Origin: Udaeobacter sp046731855
GTDB taxonomy: Bacteria > Verrucomicrobiota > Verrucomicrobiia > Chthoniobacterales > UBA10450
Direction of reading: 5' to 3'
Assembly: GCA_046731855.1 (NCBI GenBank)
Contig: JBKPLX010000107.1
Location: forward strand, 1-10,070
Length of the DNA: 10,070 nt
Made by a program: the position numbers and the translations under genes
Notes under the pieces: generated by a model
What the model was told of the DNA's origin: nothing
The model's database searches: none
The model's input: only the letters and a program-made list of their open reading frames with translations
Part shown: in pieces, positions 7,337 to 10,070 of the stretch
Position numbering within the stretch: position 1 is the stretch's first letter
How the letters are laid out: the number at the start of each line of letters is the position of its first letter

Positions 7337-8509
7337 ATGATAGGGGGCGATCTGAAGATGAAAGCGAATCCATGCCAAAAGCTATTTGTTGCGCTACTGA
7401 TTCTCGCGCAAGCACAAGCTTGTTTCGGCCAGGCCGATCCGGCTTCAGAACCGGCAGTCCTGGCGGTAGCCAAGGTCTTGCCGGCAGTGGTGAATATTAA
7501 TACCGAGCGCGTGGTAAGGCGCACGGTGCGCGATCCGGTAGAGGATTTTTACGCGCAATTCTTCGGCTATAATCGCGTTCGGCCACGCGAAGTTCGCCAG
7601 ACCCTGCAAAGTCTCGGATCGGGTTTCATTATCGACCCGGCAGGCTACATCGTTACCAACCAGCACGTGGTTGAGCGCGCAGCAGATTTGAAAATTCACG
7701 TGACCACAAACGACGGCAAAACGTACAGCGCTCACTACATCGCTGGCGATGACAAGACCGATCTGGCATTCATCAAGATCGACGCCGAGACAGAATTTCC
7801 TTTTATCAGCCTGGATAATATTTCGCCAAACTTGCTGGGCCAGACCGTGATCGTAGTAGGTAATGCAGTTGGATATGGTAGCTCGATCAGTCGGGGCGTG
7901 CTTAGTGCCACCAAACGCGACATTACTGTAGACGAGACTGAGTATAAGGGTCTGGTACAAACGGACGCGGCAATTAATCCAGGCAACAGCGGGGGGCCGG
8001 TGATCGATCTCTCGGGCCGGCTGGTCGGCATCAGCTCCGCAAAAATGGCGTTCACGCCGCAAGGTGTCCCCACTCAGGGAATGGGCTTCGCAATTCCGGC
8101 GGACGTGGTGCGCGATAGCGTGAACCAGTTTAAGAAAGTCGCGCAGAAACAAGCCAAACCAAAGAACCAGCCCGCGGCAGCACCCGATACGTCCGTGTCG
8201 AATGCGGAAAAGCTGTTTGGACTGCAACTACAGGATCTGAATCAGGAACTGAGCGATGCACTCGGTTACCTCCGCGGACGCGGCGTTTTGATTACTGCAG
8301 TTGAACCAGATAGCCCGGCAGATGATGCAGGTCTCCAGCGGGGGCTGGTGATTTATCGGGCGGGCAACTCCGAGACGAACTCTGTCAAACAAATCGAGGA
8401 CCTGCTTCGAGGTGTGCAGAGCGGGGCAAAACTTAATTTCACGGTTGGTGCAGTCCGCCCCCGAGGACAAAACCAGCAGCTCGCCACTTTGAGCATGACG
8501 GCGCGCTAA
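7337..8509 (+). CDS. HtrA/DegQ-type trypsin-like serine protease with one PDZ domain
   Basis: A 390-residue S1C family protease, probably exported to the periplasm for protein quality control. A basic start followed by the hydrophobic run LFVALLILAQAQA forms a signal peptide. The protease domain (about 40-265) carries the full triad: His110 in TNQHVV, Asp142 in KTDLA and Ser218 in NPGNSGGP. One PDZ domain follows (about 288-375), including VLITAVEPDSPADDAGLQRG, after a Lys/Gln/Pro/Ala linker (about 267-287). One PDZ makes it DegS-like in layout, but the cleavable-looking signal favours a soluble enzyme. Two starts are possible: ATG 7337, with CGGAG eight bases upstream, or ATG 7358, which gives a cleaner signal peptide (MKANPCQK). 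The gene is divergent from sucA and 51 bases upstream of the ABC ATPase gene. Family is certain; the exact orthologue (degP, degQ or degS) is not assigned. Confidence 0.95.
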   Translation: MIGGDLKMKANPCQKLFVALLILAQAQACFGQADPASEPAVLAVAKVLPAVVNINTERVVRRTVRDPVEDFYAQFFGYNRVRPREVRQTLQSLGSGFIIDPAGYIVTNQHVVERAADLKIHVTTNDGKTYSAHYIAGDDKTDLAFIKIDAETEFPFISLDNISPNLLGQTVIVVGNAVGYGSSISRGVLSATKRDITVDETEYKGLVQTDAAINPGNSGGPVIDLSGRLVGISSAKMAFTPQGVPTQGMGFAIPADVVRDSVNQFKKVAQKQAKPKNQPAAAPDTSVSNAEKLFGLQLQDLNQELSDALGYLRGRGVLITAVEPDSPADDAGLQRGLVIYRAGNSETNSVKQIEDLLRGVQSGAKLNFTVGAVRPRGQNQQLATLSMTAR

Positions 8510-8560
8510 AAAAATTGGCAACGCAATCACGGTTCGGTTGTCTCATGGAAATATTGTTCA

Positions 8561-9496
8561 ATGATTAAGGTCGAAAATCTGACAAAACGTTACGCTGGTC
8601 AGCCTGCCATCCGGGATTTGAATTTCGAGGTTAGCCGGGGCGAAATCATGGGATTTCTAGGACCCAACGGTGCGGGCAAAACCACTACAATGCGCATTTT
8701 GGCCAGCTTCATGCCGCCCACCTCTGGTCGCGCCACCGTCGCGGGATTCGATGTTTTTGAGCAATCGCTTCAAGCACGGGCGCATCTCGGCTACATGCCG
8801 GAAAACGTGCCACTCTACAGCGACATGCGCGTAACAGAATACCTGCGTTATCGCGCGGCCCTCAAGGGAGTCCAACATCGTCGGATCACCGAGCGTGTTG
8901 GTGACGTGAAAGAACTTTGTGGTCTTAAGAGCGTTGAGAACAAGCTAATTGGGGCCCTCTCCAAGGGATATCGACAGAGGGTCGGACTCGCGGACGCTCT
9001 GCTTGCTGAACCAGACTTACTAATTCTGGATGAGCCGACTATCGGCCTCGATCCAAACCAAATTCGACAAGTGCGGGAGCTGATCAAGAACCTCGGTGAA
9101 CAGCATACAATTTTACTTTCGACGCACATTTTGCCGGAGGTGGAGATGACCTGCAGCCGGGTGATCATCATTCACAAAGGACGAATCGAGGCATGCGATA
9201 CGCCGGAAAATTTACTCGGAAAAATCAGGCAGGCCGGCGGCGTTGTTCTTGAAGCGAAAGTAGGAAAAGACGACGGCGCGGACGAGCTAAAGAAGATTTC
9301 AGGTGTGCGGGAAGGGATCACCGACGGGGAGGATGATTGGAAGAGATTTTCGCTGCGGGTGGAATCAGGCGTCGATGTGCGCGAAGAGGTTTTCCGCCTC
9401 GCCACGCAGCGTCACTGGTCCGTGCGCGAACTGACCCAGCGTCGAGCAACGCTCGAAGATGTGTTCGTGGAAATCACGCACTCTGACGCGGTCTGA
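8561..9496 (+). CDS. ABC transporter ATP-binding protein, GldA/NatA-type
   Basis: A 311-residue cytoplasmic ATPase of an ABC-2 type exporter. Walker A is GPNGAGKTTT (34-43, Lys40). The Q-loop position reads YMPENVPLY (78-86), with Glu in place of Gln, as is common in GldA/NatA relatives. The signature is LSKGYRQR (133-140) rather than LSGGQ. Walker B is LLILDEPTIGLDP (153-165), with catalytic Glu158, and the switch histidine is His189 in STHIL. A C-terminal extension of about 90 residues (after 220) fits the regulatory tail of this subfamily. The start ATG 8561 gives the usual MIKVENLTKRY opening; the ribosome-binding site is weak. The matching membrane protein is the permease starting at 9993, so the two originally formed an ATPase-permease pair, now separated by the repeat-bounded four-helix-bundle gene. 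In Bacteroidota GldA-GldFG is needed for gliding; the role elsewhere is unknown, and the substrate cannot be inferred. Confidence 0.93.
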   Translation: MIKVENLTKRYAGQPAIRDLNFEVSRGEIMGFLGPNGAGKTTTMRILASFMPPTSGRATVAGFDVFEQSLQARAHLGYMPENVPLYSDMRVTEYLRYRAALKGVQHRRITERVGDVKELCGLKSVENKLIGALSKGYRQRVGLADALLAEPDLLILDEPTIGLDPNQIRQVRELIKNLGEQHTILLSTHILPEVEMTCSRVIIIHKGRIEACDTPENLLGKIRQAGGVVLEAKVGKDDGADELKKISGVREGITDGEDDWKRFSLRVESGVDVREEVFRLATQRHWSVRELTQRRATLEDVFVEITHSDAV

Positions 9497-9501
9497 TCGA
9501 C

Positions 9502-9533
9502 CGGAGCGATGGAGTGACGGAGTAATGGAGTGA
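9502..9533 (+). repeat. Left array of four 8-bp units (YGGAGYRA)
   Basis: Four contiguous units read CGGAGCGA, TGGAGTGA, CGGAGTAA and TGGAGTGA. The array begins six bases after the ATPase stop and runs into the start region of the four-helix-bundle gene. It is the reverse complement, unit for unit and with substitutions, of the array at 9951-9987. Each unit contains GGAG, so the array can also offer a ribosome-binding site. Confidence 0.85.
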
Positions 9534-10000
9534 TGAATTATTACGAGACGAAGCTTCGGAATAAGAATCGCGGTTACATGAAACTGATCGTTTGGCAGAA
9601 GGCTATGCAATTGTTTGAGCTCGTCTGGAAGACCACTTTTGTCGAGGCGAACATCGATTTCAAATTACGCTCGCAACTGGCAGACGCTGCTCAGTCGATC
9701 TCAGCAAACATCTCAGAAGGATATGGTCGAAGGTCAGTCAGCGAATACCTTCAGTTTCTCTACTACGCGCTCGGATCAATGGCCGAGACGATGACGCGTG
9801 CGATTGGCTTGAAACAAACACAGCAGATTTCACACGAGCGCTTCCAAGATTTTGATGTCCTTCATTACGAAGTGGAAAATCGACTCCTGCGCTTACGCGA
9901 TGACAAGGATTGGGTCGCGCGCATCGCCGAGGACCCAGAAGAGGACATCATCACTCCGTCACTCCACCACTCCATCACTCCACTCCAAAGCCATGCGTAA
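9533..10000 (+). CDS. S23-type four-helix-bundle protein (TIGR02436 / 23S rRNA-intervening-sequence protein family)
   Basis: A small (about 155-residue) helical protein. The family core is clear: VWQKAMQLFELVWKTT, then LRSQLADAAQSISANISEG, YGRRSVSEYLQFLYYALGS and MAETMTRAIGL, matching the usual pattern of W-KA, SQL-RAA-SI-ANI-EG, GR-S and ALGS-E. The family was first met inside 23S rRNA intervening sequences, and the accessory protein Avd of diversity-generating retroelements shares its fold. As a free-standing gene its job is unknown. The start is uncertain: GTG 9530, ATG 9533 (GGAG of a repeat unit about ten bases upstream) or ATG 9578, which would begin right at the conserved core. The last 15 or so residues (ITPSLHHSITPL) are encoded by the right repeat array and are probably not functional sequence. 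The stop overlaps the permease start by eight bases. Repeats on both sides suggest an inserted cassette. Confidence 0.88.
   Translation: MNYYETKLRNKNRGYMKLIVWQKAMQLFELVWKTTFVEANIDFKLRSQLADAAQSISANISEGYGRRSVSEYLQFLYYALGSMAETMTRAIGLKQTQQISHERFQDFDVLHYEVENRLLRLRDDKDWVARIAEDPEEDIITPSLHHSITPLQSHA
9951..9987 (-). repeat. Right array, inverted: four 8-bp units plus a partial fifth
   Basis: On the plus strand the units are TCACTCCG, TCACTCCA, CCACTCCA and TCACTCCA, then the partial CTCCA. Read on the minus strand these are TGGAGTGA-type units, the inverse of the left array. They are translated as the C-terminal tail of the four-helix-bundle protein and stop five bases before the permease ATG. Confidence 0.85.
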
Positions 10001-10070
10001 ATTCTACACTCTCCTTTCCCGCGAAGTACGCGGCTACTTCCATTCCCCGATCGCGTACATCGTGCTCATC
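9993..10070 (+). CDS. ABC-2 type transporter permease, GldF-like (3' partial)
   Basis: The first 26 codons of a membrane protein that runs off the right edge. The sequence begins MRKFYTLLSREVRGYF and continues HSPIAYIVLI. A short basic start, a conserved K/R-E-x-x-x-Y-F-x-S-P-I-A-Y stretch and then the first hydrophobic helix is the usual opening of GldF/ABC-2 permeases. Following a GldA-type ATPase on the same strand, it is almost certainly the membrane subunit of that exporter. Its ATG overlaps the end of the four-helix-bundle gene by eight bases, so translation may be coupled. The fragment is too short to show substrate or later domains. Confidence 0.85.
   Translation, partial: MRKFYTLLSREVRGYFHSPIAYIVLI

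Larger units (their letters stand above)
9502..9987 (+). mobile_element. Putative repeat-bounded cassette carrying the four-helix-bundle gene
   Basis: A 486-base segment with inverted arrays of degenerate TGGAGTGA units at both ends and a single small gene inside. It fills exactly the space between the ATPase stop and the permease start of an ABC-2 exporter operon. No transposase is encoded, so movement, if any, would need help from elsewhere. No target-site duplication was recognised. The repeats and the inversion are visible; calling it mobile is inference. Confidence 0.45.

Noticed and set aside
7151..7378. 76-codon upstream extension of sucA to an ATG at 7378
   Set aside because: Family similarity starts at the methionine at 7150. 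The extension would overlap the beginning of htrA and occupy the whole divergent control region.
7445..8227. 260-codon minus-strand open frame within htrA
   Set aside because: It is antisense to a protease with an intact catalytic triad and PDZ domain. The Cys/His/Arg-rich translation has no family features.
9502..9533. Possible CRISPR or VNTR-type array
   Set aside because: The 8-bp units are contiguous with no spacers and are mirrored at 9951-9987. That fits cassette boundary repeats, not a CRISPR array.

Overview
The window is bacterial, moderately GC-rich and gene-dense. It holds six complete protein genes, one gene cut by each edge, and one small gene in a repeat-bounded cassette. No rRNA, tRNA or CRISPR array was seen. 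Three things suggest a soil-type Verrucomicrobiota (Chthoniobacterales/Spartobacteria-like) or a similar environmental lineage: a GldA/GldF-type ABC exporter, a free-standing S23-type four-helix-bundle gene bounded by GGAGTGA-type repeats, and short palindromic repeats inside a coding sequence. This assignment is inference, with moderate to low certainty, and would need a marker-gene search.

Layout. At 3-779 (+) is the C-terminal two thirds of an MFS_3/EntS-like exporter. It converges on a minus-strand block at 839-7150. In transcription order that block is sucA (E1 of 2-oxoglutarate dehydrogenase, 7150-4415), sucB (E2, 4312-2996), lpdA (E3, 2918-1512) and a small SAM-dependent methyltransferase (1468-839). 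The first three encode all components of one TCA-cycle complex: E1 decarboxylates 2-oxoglutarate, E2 carries the succinyl group on lipoyl-lysine to CoA, and E3 reoxidises the lipoamide with NAD+. The methyltransferase has no obvious link to that pathway.

A 186-base divergent intergenic region (7151-7336) separates sucA from a plus-strand block. That block holds a secreted HtrA/DegQ-type serine protease (7337-8509), a GldA/NatA-type ABC ATPase (8561-9496), the four-helix-bundle gene (9533-10000) and the first 26 codons of the cognate ABC-2 permease (9993 to the edge).

The two most unusual signals are repeats. First, a 32-bp element with palindromic arms occurs twice, 30/32 identical and in the same reading frame, inside sucB. 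One copy lies in each flexible linker of E2 and encodes DLSAV(A/T)SAKA. Second, the four-helix-bundle gene is bracketed by inverted arrays of degenerate 8-bp units (TGGAGTGA) and sits between the ATPase and permease genes of what is otherwise one ABC operon. It looks like a small inserted cassette.
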